From contig QHVX01000136.1 in assembly GCA_003222375.1 (NCBI GenBank), positions 1-6,274 on the forward strand: DNA of 6,274 nucleotides, in the 5' to 3' direction. Under the pieces are notes generated by a model. That model had not been told where the DNA came from and ran no database searches. It saw only the letters and a list, made by a program, of their open reading frames with translations. The position numbers and the translations under genes were made by a program. The stretch comes from Acidobacteriota bacterium. GTDB lineage: Bacteria > Acidobacteriota > Thermoanaerobaculia > Gp7-AA8. Positions within the stretch are counted from its first letter, which is position 1. Every line of letters starts with the position of its first letter. Below are positions 1 through 5,467 of this stretch, piece by piece.

Positions 1-74
1 TCATCCGGCATCTCGCCCACGATCTCGCATGTCCGGCCGCAGTCGCCGCAGACGAGTCGCGTGCGCCCTTCCAT
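1..74 (-). CDS. Partial small zinc-ribbon-like protein, N-terminus only
   Basis: Only the first 24 codons are inside the window; the gene continues past the left edge. The translation begins MEGRTRLVCGDCGRTCEIVG. The cysteines at residues 9, 12 and 16 give a CxxC followed by another Cys, which looks like the first half of a zinc-binding ribbon, although the partner cysteines would lie outside the window. The ATG sits 2 nt after the TAG of the peptidase gene, and a GGGAG (minus-strand sequence, plus positions 85-89) lies 10 nt before it, inside the end of the peptidase gene. This tight spacing suggests cotranscription with the peptidase and translational coupling. I do not recognise the family. 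It could also be a spurious short frame, but the ribosome binding site and the cysteine spacing argue for a real gene. Confidence 0.5.
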   Translation of the reverse strand, partial: MEGRTRLVCGDCGRTCEIVGEMPD

Positions 75-76
75 CG

Positions 77-1741
77 CTACTGTTCTCCCGCGGCCGGGAA
101 CACCGGCCAGATGTCGACGGGAATGTCTTTCAGGATCGCGTTGACCGCGCGCATCTCGTCGGTCTCTTTCCCATATTTCTCGAGCAGCGCATTGGCGCGG
201 TTGTAATCGCCGGTGGCCTCGATGGTGAGCAGCTCGGTCGCAAGATCGCGAATTCCGTCGCGCATCTTCGTGAAATCGACGCCGAATTTCTTACCAGCTA
301 CCGGACCGATCGCGTTGTGCTCGCGCAGCCAGTTCCACTGCACGGCCGTTCCTCGCCCGTGCGCTTCGCCCACTCCGAATCGTGTGGAGCGAAACATCAA
401 TCCGGCATATGTCGCGAGGAGCTGGCGATCGTCGAAGCTCGTCACCAAACCGCGCTGCTGCGCGTAAAGCAGATTCCAGACGCCTAAGACGTCCGCTTTG
501 CACTCTTCGATGGTGGAGTAGAGATTCTTCAGCGGGATGCGGACTTCGACGCGTTCGCCATTGGGCTGCGTGATGAAGCCTGGCCCCAGGCCGTGCGACA
601 GCTCGTGGAATAACGTGTGATTGAAATAGGCATCGAAGGTCAAGAAATTAATCAACGACAGATCGAGCACGCGCAGCGCGATCGGCCGGCCGCTCTGCCG
701 GAACTTGGCGTTCATCACGTTCTTGATCAGGACCTTCTTCGATCCCTTTTTCTCGCGCACCCATTCGTCGTTGGGCAGATTGAAGGCCGCCGTCTGCACG
801 CCTCGCCGCGCGTCGCCGGCACTATAGATCTGCTGCACCACACGAATCGGCGACTCCGTACCGCGATTGAGGTTTTTGTACTGCTCTGGCTCGGGGAGAT
901 TGCGCTCCATGTCCGGCAATGCGTGCGCGTAAGCGCCAAGTTTCGCGCTCTCCGGCCCGTCGACCACCGTCACGAACGATTCGAACGAAGCCTTGTAGTT
1001 GAATAGATTGTCCTCGTAGACCTCGTATGGTCCGATGACGACCTCGATCGGGCCGTTGAGATCCATCCAGGCCATGTCGCTGTCGCGATAATTGTCCGAC
1101 AGGAATGCATCGGCGCGTGAGTTGAGAAACTTCTTCAGCGAATCGTTGGTCGTCAGCGCCGCAGCCTCGCGAAGCCTGGCAGCCGCCGGCTGAAGGAAGT
1201 CGCGATAGAACGCCGAGTAGGGAACCCCGACGAACGCGGGGCCATCGCGCTTCACGATGGTAAACAATCCCTGCAGCTCGTCTTTTTTGTCGGGATGCTC
1301 GCCGATGTACTTTTCGAATTCCTCGTTCGTCATGTCCTCGGGATAGAAGGCTGCGCCGGGCGGCTTCCTTTTCGTCCCGATGAACGGCGCATCGTCTTTG
1401 AGGCGGCCCCATGGACCTTTGTTCTTGACGAAGTAGTCGTAGGCCGGCGAATTCTCCTTCGCCAGACGGTCGCGCAGCGCCGGGTTGTCTTCCGACACCT
1501 GCCGCCAAAAGATTTCGTCGATGAGTTTCGATGCTTCGATCAGCTTGGCGACGACCTGGCGCTCGTTGTCGTTGAGCAGCGATCGGTCGTAATCGATCAC
1601 CGTGCGCGGCAGCTGCGCCGTGCGCTGCGCAATGTCGGGAGCGATCGTCAGGCCATTTGTCGTGGTCGTTTTCATCGGCGGTGCGGACGTTGTCTGGCAG
1701 GCGGCAGCGAGACACGCGAAGAGGAGAGCGGTTCGCTTCAT
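77..1741 (-). CDS. Predicted lipoprotein zinc peptidase, dipeptidyl peptidase III (M49)-like
   Basis: A 554-residue protein, likely a zinc metallopeptidase removing dipeptides from the N-terminus of peptides. Seen in the sequence: a short lysine/arginine-plus-hydrophobic leader followed by LAAAC (Cys15), a plausible lipobox, so it is probably lipid-anchored outside the cytoplasm (Cys10 is a second candidate). The zinc motif is HELSH at residues 379-383. It is followed about 30 residues later by EECKAD (412-417), which supplies the third ligand and matches the M49 second motif EExxA(E/D). A further conserved-looking stretch, GEAHGRG, lies at 458-464. Classical M49 enzymes carry the six-residue HExxGH; a five-residue HExxH version is known in some bacterial members such as that of Caldithrix abyssi, so this belongs to that branch. 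The length fits shorter bacterial members. The ATG at 1741 is chosen because it yields the signal peptide. There is no Shine-Dalgarno; the preceding bases are GCGCTTCCC. The substrate is unknown. It is divergent from the FHA gene and is followed by the partial zinc-ribbon gene. Confidence 0.8.
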   Translation of the reverse strand: MKRTALLFACLAAACQTTSAPPMKTTTTNGLTIAPDIAQRTAQLPRTVIDYDRSLLNDNERQVVAKLIEASKLIDEIFWRQVSEDNPALRDRLAKENSPAYDYFVKNKGPWGRLKDDAPFIGTKRKPPGAAFYPEDMTNEEFEKYIGEHPDKKDELQGLFTIVKRDGPAFVGVPYSAFYRDFLQPAAARLREAAALTTNDSLKKFLNSRADAFLSDNYRDSDMAWMDLNGPIEVVIGPYEVYEDNLFNYKASFESFVTVVDGPESAKLGAYAHALPDMERNLPEPEQYKNLNRGTESPIRVVQQIYSAGDARRGVQTAAFNLPNDEWVREKKGSKKVLIKNVMNAKFRQSGRPIALRVLDLSLINFLTFDAYFNHTLFHELSHGLGPGFITQPNGERVEVRIPLKNLYSTIEECKADVLGVWNLLYAQQRGLVTSFDDRQLLATYAGLMFRSTRFGVGEAHGRGTAVQWNWLREHNAIGPVAGKKFGVDFTKMRDGIRDLATELLTIEATGDYNRANALLEKYGKETDEMRAVNAILKDIPVDIWPVFPAAGEQ

Positions 1742-1771
1742 GGGAAGCGCATTGTATTATCGTCAACGACC
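1742..1771. promoter_or_regulatory. 30-bp divergent promoter region with overlapping -10-like boxes
   Basis: The whole space between the peptidase ATG (1741, minus) and the FHA gene GTG (1772, plus) is 30 bp. It contains one AT-rich core, ATTGTATTAT at 1751-1760, in an otherwise GC-rich setting. Read on the plus strand it offers TATTAT (1755-1760), 11 nt before the GTG. Read on the minus strand it offers TACAAT (plus 1756-1751), 9 nt before the ATG. Neither start has a Shine-Dalgarno. With usual -10 to start-site spacing, both transcripts would have leaders of only a few bases. No convincing -35 is visible on either strand, so this is a moderate-confidence inference. Confidence 0.45.
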
Positions 1772-2350
1772 GTGATCATCGAGTGCACGAACTGTCACGC
1801 GCGCTATCAGTACGACGAAGATCGCTTCGAGCGCAAGCCTTCGAAAAAGATCAAATGTGCGAAGTGCGCGACCATTTTCGAGATTCACAATCCTGCATTT
1901 GCAGCGGCAAAAGAATCCGAGCCGAAAAGCGGCGACTCTACCTTCCACAAACGCGACCAGGCGAAGAAGGCCCAAGCGACTGCCGAAGCGAATCCTGCCC
2001 TCGAGGAGAAGAGCACCGGCAAGGTTGCCGGGCCGCAGATGCCGCAGGGCAAACGGTTGTCGCTGGCCGTCATCAACGGTCCCGACGCGGGCAGCGTATA
2101 TCGCATCGAGAAGCCGCGCGTGACGATTGGACGAACGGGCGCTGATCTGGCGCTGAGCGACAGCGAAGTCTCGCGCAACCACGCGGCGGTCGAGATTCGC
2201 GATATGACCTATGTCGTCGAAGATCTGAAATCGACCAACGGCACGCTGATCGAAGGCGAGAAGATCTCCGGCCAGACCGAGATTCAAAATCATTCCGAGT
2301 TCACGATCGGCGGGACGACGTTGATGTTGATCGTCACTGAGGACGTGTGA
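1772..2350 (+). CDS. Zinc-ribbon (MJ0042-type) plus FHA domain protein
   Basis: A 192-residue soluble protein. Residues 1-38 form a zinc ribbon with Cys pairs at 5/8 (CTNC) and 29/32 (CAKC), in the pattern of the MJ0042 family found at the N-terminus of many bacterial regulators. Residues about 41-94 are a charged, alanine/lysine/glutamate-rich linker, probably disordered. Residues about 97-188 form an FHA domain with the hallmark residues GR (120-121), SRNH (134-137) and STNGT (154-158). FHA domains bind phosphothreonine, so the protein is probably an adaptor reading Ser/Thr kinase signals; no kinase gene is visible here. The GTG at 1772 is chosen because it puts the zinc ribbon at the very N-terminus. 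The frame stays open far upstream (to 1295), but that part lies antisense to the peptidase gene and shows no domain. Its stop overlaps the next gene's start (GTGA), so it forms an operon with the exporter genes. The target is unknown. Confidence 0.85.
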   Translation: MIIECTNCHARYQYDEDRFERKPSKKIKCAKCATIFEIHNPAFAAAKESEPKSGDSTFHKRDQAKKAQATAEANPALEEKSTGKVAGPQMPQGKRLSLAVINGPDAGSVYRIEKPRVTIGRTGADLALSDSEVSRNHAAVEIRDMTYVVEDLKSTNGTLIEGEKISGQTEIQNHSEFTIGGTTLMLIVTEDV

Positions 2351-3138
2351 ATGAATTCGCGACCCTCTATCGCTACCGCCAGCTCCTCGCTGCGCTGACG
2401 GCCCGCGACCTCAAAGCCCGCTACCGCGGCTCCATCCTCGGCTTTTTCTGGTCGCTCGCTAACCCGCTTCTTCTCCTCGGCGTCTACACCGTCGTCTTCA
2501 CGATCTTTTTCCCGCAGCAGGTCGTGAAGAACTATCCGCTTTTTCTCTTCGCGGGGATTCTGCCGTGGACATTTTTTTCAGCGGCAGTGCTGGAATCGAC
2601 GACCTCGATTTCCGCGAACGCGAGCCTGATCAAGAAAGTGATGTTTCCGGCCGAGACGCTGCCGCTCGTCGTCGTGCTCTCGCATCTCGTTCACTTCGCG
2701 CTGGCGCTGCCCATCCTCTTCGTCGCGATGGGCAGTTACGCGTATTTCGGCCAGGCGACGATTCCGGCGACCGCGGCGCTCGTCCCGTTCCTGATGCTGC
2801 TGCAGACCATCTTCGTGGCCGGCATCGTCATGGCGGTGTCGTCGGCGGCGGTGTTGTTGCGCGATCTGCGCGACATCATCGCGAATCTGATGCAGCTCGG
2901 ATTCTTCATCACACCGATCATTTATCTGATCGACAACATTCCATCGCGGCCGCTGCGGGCGCTGCTGCGGCTCAATCCAATGACGCCGTTCGTCGTGTCG
3001 TATCAGGACGTCCTGTTCTTCGGCCATCTACCGGGACTCTCCGACACGCTGCTGATGGTCGCGTACGCGCTGGCGTCGATGATGTTGGGCATCTTCGTGT
3101 TCGACCGGTTGCGCGACACGTTGGCGGAGGCGATCTGA
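2347..3138 (+). CDS. wzm: Wzm-type ABC-2 permease for polysaccharide export
   Basis: A 263-residue inner-membrane protein, the transmembrane half of an ABC exporter moving undecaprenyl-linked polysaccharide (O-antigen or similar glycan) from cytoplasm to periplasm. The N-terminus has the family hallmark DLKARYRGSILGFFWSLANP (residues 21-40), an amphipathic interface helix leading into the first membrane span. Likely spans lie at about 32-54, 63-82, 106-128, 143-170, 178-196 and 234-252, giving the usual six. LLRDLRDI (170-177) and the FITPIIY segment (187-193) are also typical of Wzm/TagG proteins. The only usable start is GTG at 2347: the same frame has a TGA at 2338-2340 just upstream, and the ATG at 2351 is out of frame. 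GTG overlaps the FHA stop as GTGA. A GAGGA (2339-2343) ends only 3 nt before the GTG, closer than usual, so re-initiation after the FHA gene is likely. The next gene is its ATPase partner. The glycan exported cannot be told from sequence alone. Confidence 0.93.
   Translation: MNEFATLYRYRQLLAALTARDLKARYRGSILGFFWSLANPLLLLGVYTVVFTIFFPQQVVKNYPLFLFAGILPWTFFSAAVLESTTSISANASLIKKVMFPAETLPLVVVLSHLVHFALALPILFVAMGSYAYFGQATIPATAALVPFLMLLQTIFVAGIVMAVSSAAVLLRDLRDIIANLMQLGFFITPIIYLIDNIPSRPLRALLRLNPMTPFVVSYQDVLFFGHLPGLSDTLLMVAYALASMMLGIFVFDRLRDTLAEAI
3126..3130 (+). promoter_or_regulatory. Shine-Dalgarno GGAGG that decides the CTG start of wzt
   Basis: GGAGG lies inside the end of the permease gene and ends 4 nt before the CTG at 3135. 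No ATG, GTG or TTG occurs in the ATPase frame near the start of its conserved domain, so this site is the main support for initiation at CTG. The CTG overlaps the permease stop as CTGA, the same arrangement as the GTGA overlap one gene upstream. Confidence 0.6.
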
Positions 3139-4460
3139 GTTACGCCATCGCGATCGAGAATGTCTCGAAGAGCTATCGGCTGTGGGGACGCCGCTCGCAA
3201 TTCGCGACCCTCAAAAGCGCGCTGCTCAAACGCGATCTCAAGCTGACGCCGGAGGCCAGTATCGCGGCGCTGACCAATGTTTCATTCGTCGTCGATCGCG
3301 GAGAAGCGTTCGGCATCATCGGGCGGAACGGATCGGGAAAATCGACGCTGCTGAAAATCATCTCGGGAATCCTCAAGCCCACCAACGGCATCGTGCGCGT
3401 CAACGGTCGCATCGCCGCGCTGATCGAATTGGGCGCAGGGTTTCATCCCGAGATCACCGGCCGCGAGAACATCGTCATCAACGGCATCATGCTCGGCCTT
3501 TCCAAGCGCGAGATCGAGAAGCGCTTCGACGCCAGCGTCGAGTTCTCGGGCATCGGCGAATTCATCGATCAGCCGGTGAAGACCTACTCGTCGGGCATGT
3601 ACGTCCGGCTCGGATTCGCCGTGGCCGTGCACGTCGATCCCGAGATTTTGCTGATCGATGAGGTCCTGGCGGTCGGCGACGAAGAGTTTTCGCAGAAATG
3701 CATCGCCAAGATTCAGGAGATGAAGTATCGCGGCGTGACGCTGATCTTCGTCACGCATCAGCTCGATCAGGTGCGGAATCTCTGCGATCGCGCTCTGTGG
3801 CTCGATCACGGCGCGGCCGCGGCAATCGGCGATCCCGTTCGCATCGTCGATGACTATTTGCAAGCGGTCAGTGGAAGTGTGGGAGCCGCCGCCCCCGCCG
3901 GCTCAGTGGCGGGCGAAACTCCCGCCCCGCCAAAAGACGAGGAGGAGCGGTGGGGCTCGGGCGAGGTCGTGCTCAAGCGCGTTGCTCTCACCGACGACAA
4001 AAACCGCGAGCTGGTCGCCCTCGGCGCCGGAAGCGCGGTCGCCATCGAGATGGACGTCGAAGTCCGCGTCCCGCAGGACGACTTCGTGTTCGGCGTCGGC
4101 ATTTATCACGCCGATGGCGAGTGTGTTTACGGCACGAACACTGATCTTGAAGGGTTGATGCCGCAGCATCTCGACGCCAACGGACGCGTGCGATTCATCA
4201 TGCCGTCGCTCGACCTCGTCGCCGGCACTTATCGCATCGATGCGGCCGTGCACACGCGCAACGGCCGTGCGTTCGACTATCGCCGCGGCGTGCTGCGCTT
4301 CGTCGTCGGCTCCCGCGTCCATGACATCGGCGTCTACCGCCCGAAGCATCAATGGAAGTTCGAGGGCGGCATCGCGTTTCGCGAGATCGACAATCTCAAA
4401 CGCAATGTGCCGGCGTCAGTGGTCGAGGCATTACAGGCAACGGAAAAGAAGAAGAAATAG
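3135..4460 (+). CDS. wzt: Wzt-type ABC ATPase with C-terminal carbohydrate-binding domain
   Basis: The 441-residue ATPase subunit of the polysaccharide exporter, acting on the cytoplasmic face with the permease encoded just upstream. Residues 1-245 are the nucleotide-binding domain: Walker A GRNGSGKST (63-71), family-typical LIELGAGFHPEITGREN (96-112) in the Q-loop region, signature YSSGM (151-155), Walker B ILLIDEV (171-177) and switch His208. Residues about 246-274 are an Ala/Pro/Gly then acidic linker. Residues about 275-393 resemble the Wzt C-terminal beta-sandwich, which in characterised O-antigen systems (for example E. coli O9a) binds the modified non-reducing end of the glycan and sets export specificity. 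A C-terminal extension follows, ending in EKKKK. The frame is open from 2565, but codons before 3135 lie within the permease gene and encode no domain. The start is taken as CTG at 3135 (Shine-Dalgarno GGAGG, overlap CTGA). If that is wrong, initiation would need an even rarer codon such as ATC at 3147, because no standard start is available. Confidence 0.9.
   Translation: MSYAIAIENVSKSYRLWGRRSQFATLKSALLKRDLKLTPEASIAALTNVSFVVDRGEAFGIIGRNGSGKSTLLKIISGILKPTNGIVRVNGRIAALIELGAGFHPEITGRENIVINGIMLGLSKREIEKRFDASVEFSGIGEFIDQPVKTYSSGMYVRLGFAVAVHVDPEILLIDEVLAVGDEEFSQKCIAKIQEMKYRGVTLIFVTHQLDQVRNLCDRALWLDHGAAAAIGDPVRIVDDYLQAVSGSVGAAAPAGSVAGETPAPPKDEEERWGSGEVVLKRVALTDDKNRELVALGAGSAVAIEMDVEVRVPQDDFVFGVGIYHADGECVYGTNTDLEGLMPQHLDANGRVRFIMPSLDLVAGTYRIDAAVHTRNGRAFDYRRGVLRFVVGSRVHDIGVYRPKHQWKFEGGIAFREIDNLKRNVPASVVEALQATEKKKK
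3883..3926. repeat. Interlocking GC-rich palindromes within the wzt linker
   Basis: Three inverted repeats overlap here. GAGCCG (3883-3888) pairs with CGGCTC (3899-3904). CCCGCC (3894-3899) pairs with GGCGGG (3908-3913). The same GGCGGG pairs alternatively with CCCGCC (3921-3926). The block encodes residues 250-264 of the ATPase, exactly the low-complexity linker between its two domains, and keeps the frame. The look is that of a small dispersed palindromic element that has come to lie in a permissive linker, but with one copy in view it may simply be GC-rich Ala/Pro coding sequence. Confidence 0.5.
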
Positions 4461-4535
4461 TGCCGCGTGCCGGGGTGCCGCGTGCTGGCGCTACTTCGAT
4501 TCGGCACGCGGCACGCGGGACGCGGCACCGTTTTT
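4442..4535. terminator. Bidirectional intrinsic terminator between convergent genes
   Basis: An inner stem of 11 bp (GTGCCGCGTGC at 4475-4485 with GCACGCGGCAC at 4504-4514; 18-nt loop) is stacked on an outer stem of 9 bp (GTGCCGCGT at 4460-4468 with ACGCGGCAC at 4520-4528), with an internal loop of 6 and 5 nt. On the plus strand TTTTT follows at 4531-4535, two bases after the stem. On the minus strand the stem is followed by a T-rich run (complement of 4442-4459). It should therefore end both the wzt and the glycosyltransferase transcripts. It overlaps coding sequence on both sides: the minus-strand T-rich run is the complement of the codons for the terminal lysines of Wzt, and the right stem arms encode the last residues of the glycosyltransferase. 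Confidence 0.75.
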
Positions 4536-5363
4536 CACCCACGGCAGCTCCCATCGTTCCTCCGACTCATCGAGTTTGGGCAGCGGGACGGGCTTACCGA
4601 GGCGCTTGAGCTGATTGAGCTCCCAGAGCTTTGCGTATTTCCAGAACGTGTAATAGACGTGCATCCCCACCGAGATCAATCCACGCGCGCCATCGAGAAA
4701 TCCGAGGTTGACGACGTAGTCGCGAAAGAATTTTCCGAAGGCGTGGGAGAGGATGCCAAACGCCGACGTTGTCTTGCCGTCGATATACATCTGCGCGGCC
4801 GCCCAATTCGCGTAGCGAGTCATCTTCGCGATCATGTGATCGAACGTGCGGATGTAGAAGTGATCCATTTTGTGCTGCAGATTGCCGGCCGGTCCGTCGA
4901 CCAGCAGATCCGCATGGACGCGCCGGTTCGGATAACGGGCATGCTGCCGATGAAAGAGTCGCGTGACGCGGTCGCGTTGCAGGCCGCTGTATTTCACTTC
5001 TTTCGCCAGCATGAAATTGCGCCGGCCGATCGAGTAGCCCCAATGCTGCAGATCACCTTCCAGCGTTTGCAGGATCTCAACGCGTAACCGATCGGTTACG
5101 CGTTCGTCGGAGTCGATGTAGAAGATCCAATCGTGCTGTGCGCGATCGATCGCGTAATTCTTCTGCGAGGCGGCGCCGAGGTATTCGCGTTGCTCGAGGC
5201 GGACGCGGGGAAATTTCTGCCGGACCAGGTCGACCGTCCCGTCGGTCGAGAAGGAATCGATCAGATAGATCTCGTCCGCCCATTCCACCGACCGGATGCA
5301 GTCCTCGATGTAGTCCCGCTCGTTGAAGGTGGTGATGATGGCGGAGACGGGGACGCGGGGCAT
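4491..5363 (-). CDS. Family 2 glycosyltransferase, WaaE/KdtX-like
   Basis: A 290-residue GT-A fold enzyme transferring a sugar from a nucleotide-sugar donor, probably at the inner face of the cytoplasmic membrane during LPS core or surface glycan assembly. Visible motifs: the nucleotide-binding start SAIITTFNERDYIEDCI (7-23), LIDSFSTDGT (34-43), AASQKNYA (64-71), and the metal-binding DSDE (84-87) in place of DxD. RRNFMLAK (114-121), RLFHR (135-139) and RRVHADL (147-153) follow the pattern of the WaaE/KdtX group that adds glucose to heptose in LPS cores. The C-terminal half (about 165-250) is rich in amphipathic, aromatic helices, including GFLDG (221-225) and FWKYAKLWE (240-248), likely for membrane association. 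The ATG at 5363 lacks a Shine-Dalgarno. It lies downstream of the phosphodiesterase gene on the same strand, 103 bp apart, and convergent with wzt. The last residues (about RVPRAESK) are encoded by the terminator hairpin and are probably dispensable. Sugar and acceptor are not predictable. Confidence 0.88.
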   Translation of the reverse strand: MPRVPVSAIITTFNERDYIEDCIRSVEWADEIYLIDSFSTDGTVDLVRQKFPRVRLEQREYLGAASQKNYAIDRAQHDWIFYIDSDERVTDRLRVEILQTLEGDLQHWGYSIGRRNFMLAKEVKYSGLQRDRVTRLFHRQHARYPNRRVHADLLVDGPAGNLQHKMDHFYIRTFDHMIAKMTRYANWAAAQMYIDGKTTSAFGILSHAFGKFFRDYVVNLGFLDGARGLISVGMHVYYTFWKYAKLWELNQLKRLGKPVPLPKLDESEERWELPWVKNGAASRVPRAESK

Positions 5364-5377
5364 GGTTTGAGTTTATA
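5364..5377 (-). promoter_or_regulatory. -10-like box directly before the glycosyltransferase start
   Basis: On the minus strand TATAAA (plus 5377-5372) is followed by 8 nt (CTCAAACC) and then the ATG at 5363. There is no Shine-Dalgarno in that stretch. With normal spacing the transcript would start at or next to the ATG, giving a leaderless message. No good -35 match is seen 16-18 bp upstream, so the call rests on the -10 alone. Confidence 0.4.
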
Positions 5378-5396
5378 TCGCGGCTGCGCGATGAAG

Positions 5397-5467
5397 GGTC
5401 TCGCAGTTACGAGGTTACGCGGTCTCGGAGTGGAAGACCGCGAGACCGCGCAACTCCGAGACCGCGT
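5397..5467. repeat. 15-bp perfect inverted repeat with reiterated AGACCGCG word
   Basis: ACGCGGTCTCGGAGT (5417-5431) is the exact reverse complement of 5453-5467, separated by 21 nt. AGACCGCG occurs at 5435-5442, 5443-5450 and 5459-5466, and its complement at 5418-5425, so alternative pairings exist. GGTCTCGC (5397-5404) also pairs with GCGAGACC (5440-5447), and GTTACG is repeated at 5406-5411 and 5414-5419. The structure starts at the stop codon of the phosphodiesterase (TAA, plus 5467-5469) and fills most of the space to the glycosyltransferase. It could stop or protect the phosphodiesterase transcript, but no T-tract follows on the minus strand, so a dispersed palindromic repeat is as likely as a terminator. 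Confidence 0.65.

Noticed and set aside
822..1766. Long minus-strand frame of 314 codons overlapping the peptidase
   Set aside because: Arg/Ala/Gly-rich frame-shifted shadow of the peptidase, which itself has a signal peptide and catalytic motifs.
1761..1766. TTGACG on the minus strand as a -35 for the peptidase
   Set aside because: Only 4 bp from the TACAAT box and no -10 occurs at the proper distance downstream.
1295..1771. In-frame 159-codon extension upstream of the FHA protein
   Set aside because: It lies antisense to the peptidase gene, shows no recognisable domain, and would bury the zinc ribbon that normally sits at the N-terminus. It is open because of GC-rich codon bias on the other strand.
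2578..3027. Minus-strand frame of 149 codons opposite the permease
   Set aside because: Rich in His, Gln and Arg as expected for the complement of membrane-protein codons; no start signal or domain.
2565..3134. In-frame 190-codon extension upstream of the Wzt ATPase
   Set aside because: It is a shifted reading of the permease gene, arginine- and alanine-rich and without domains; the ATPase fold begins right after 3135.
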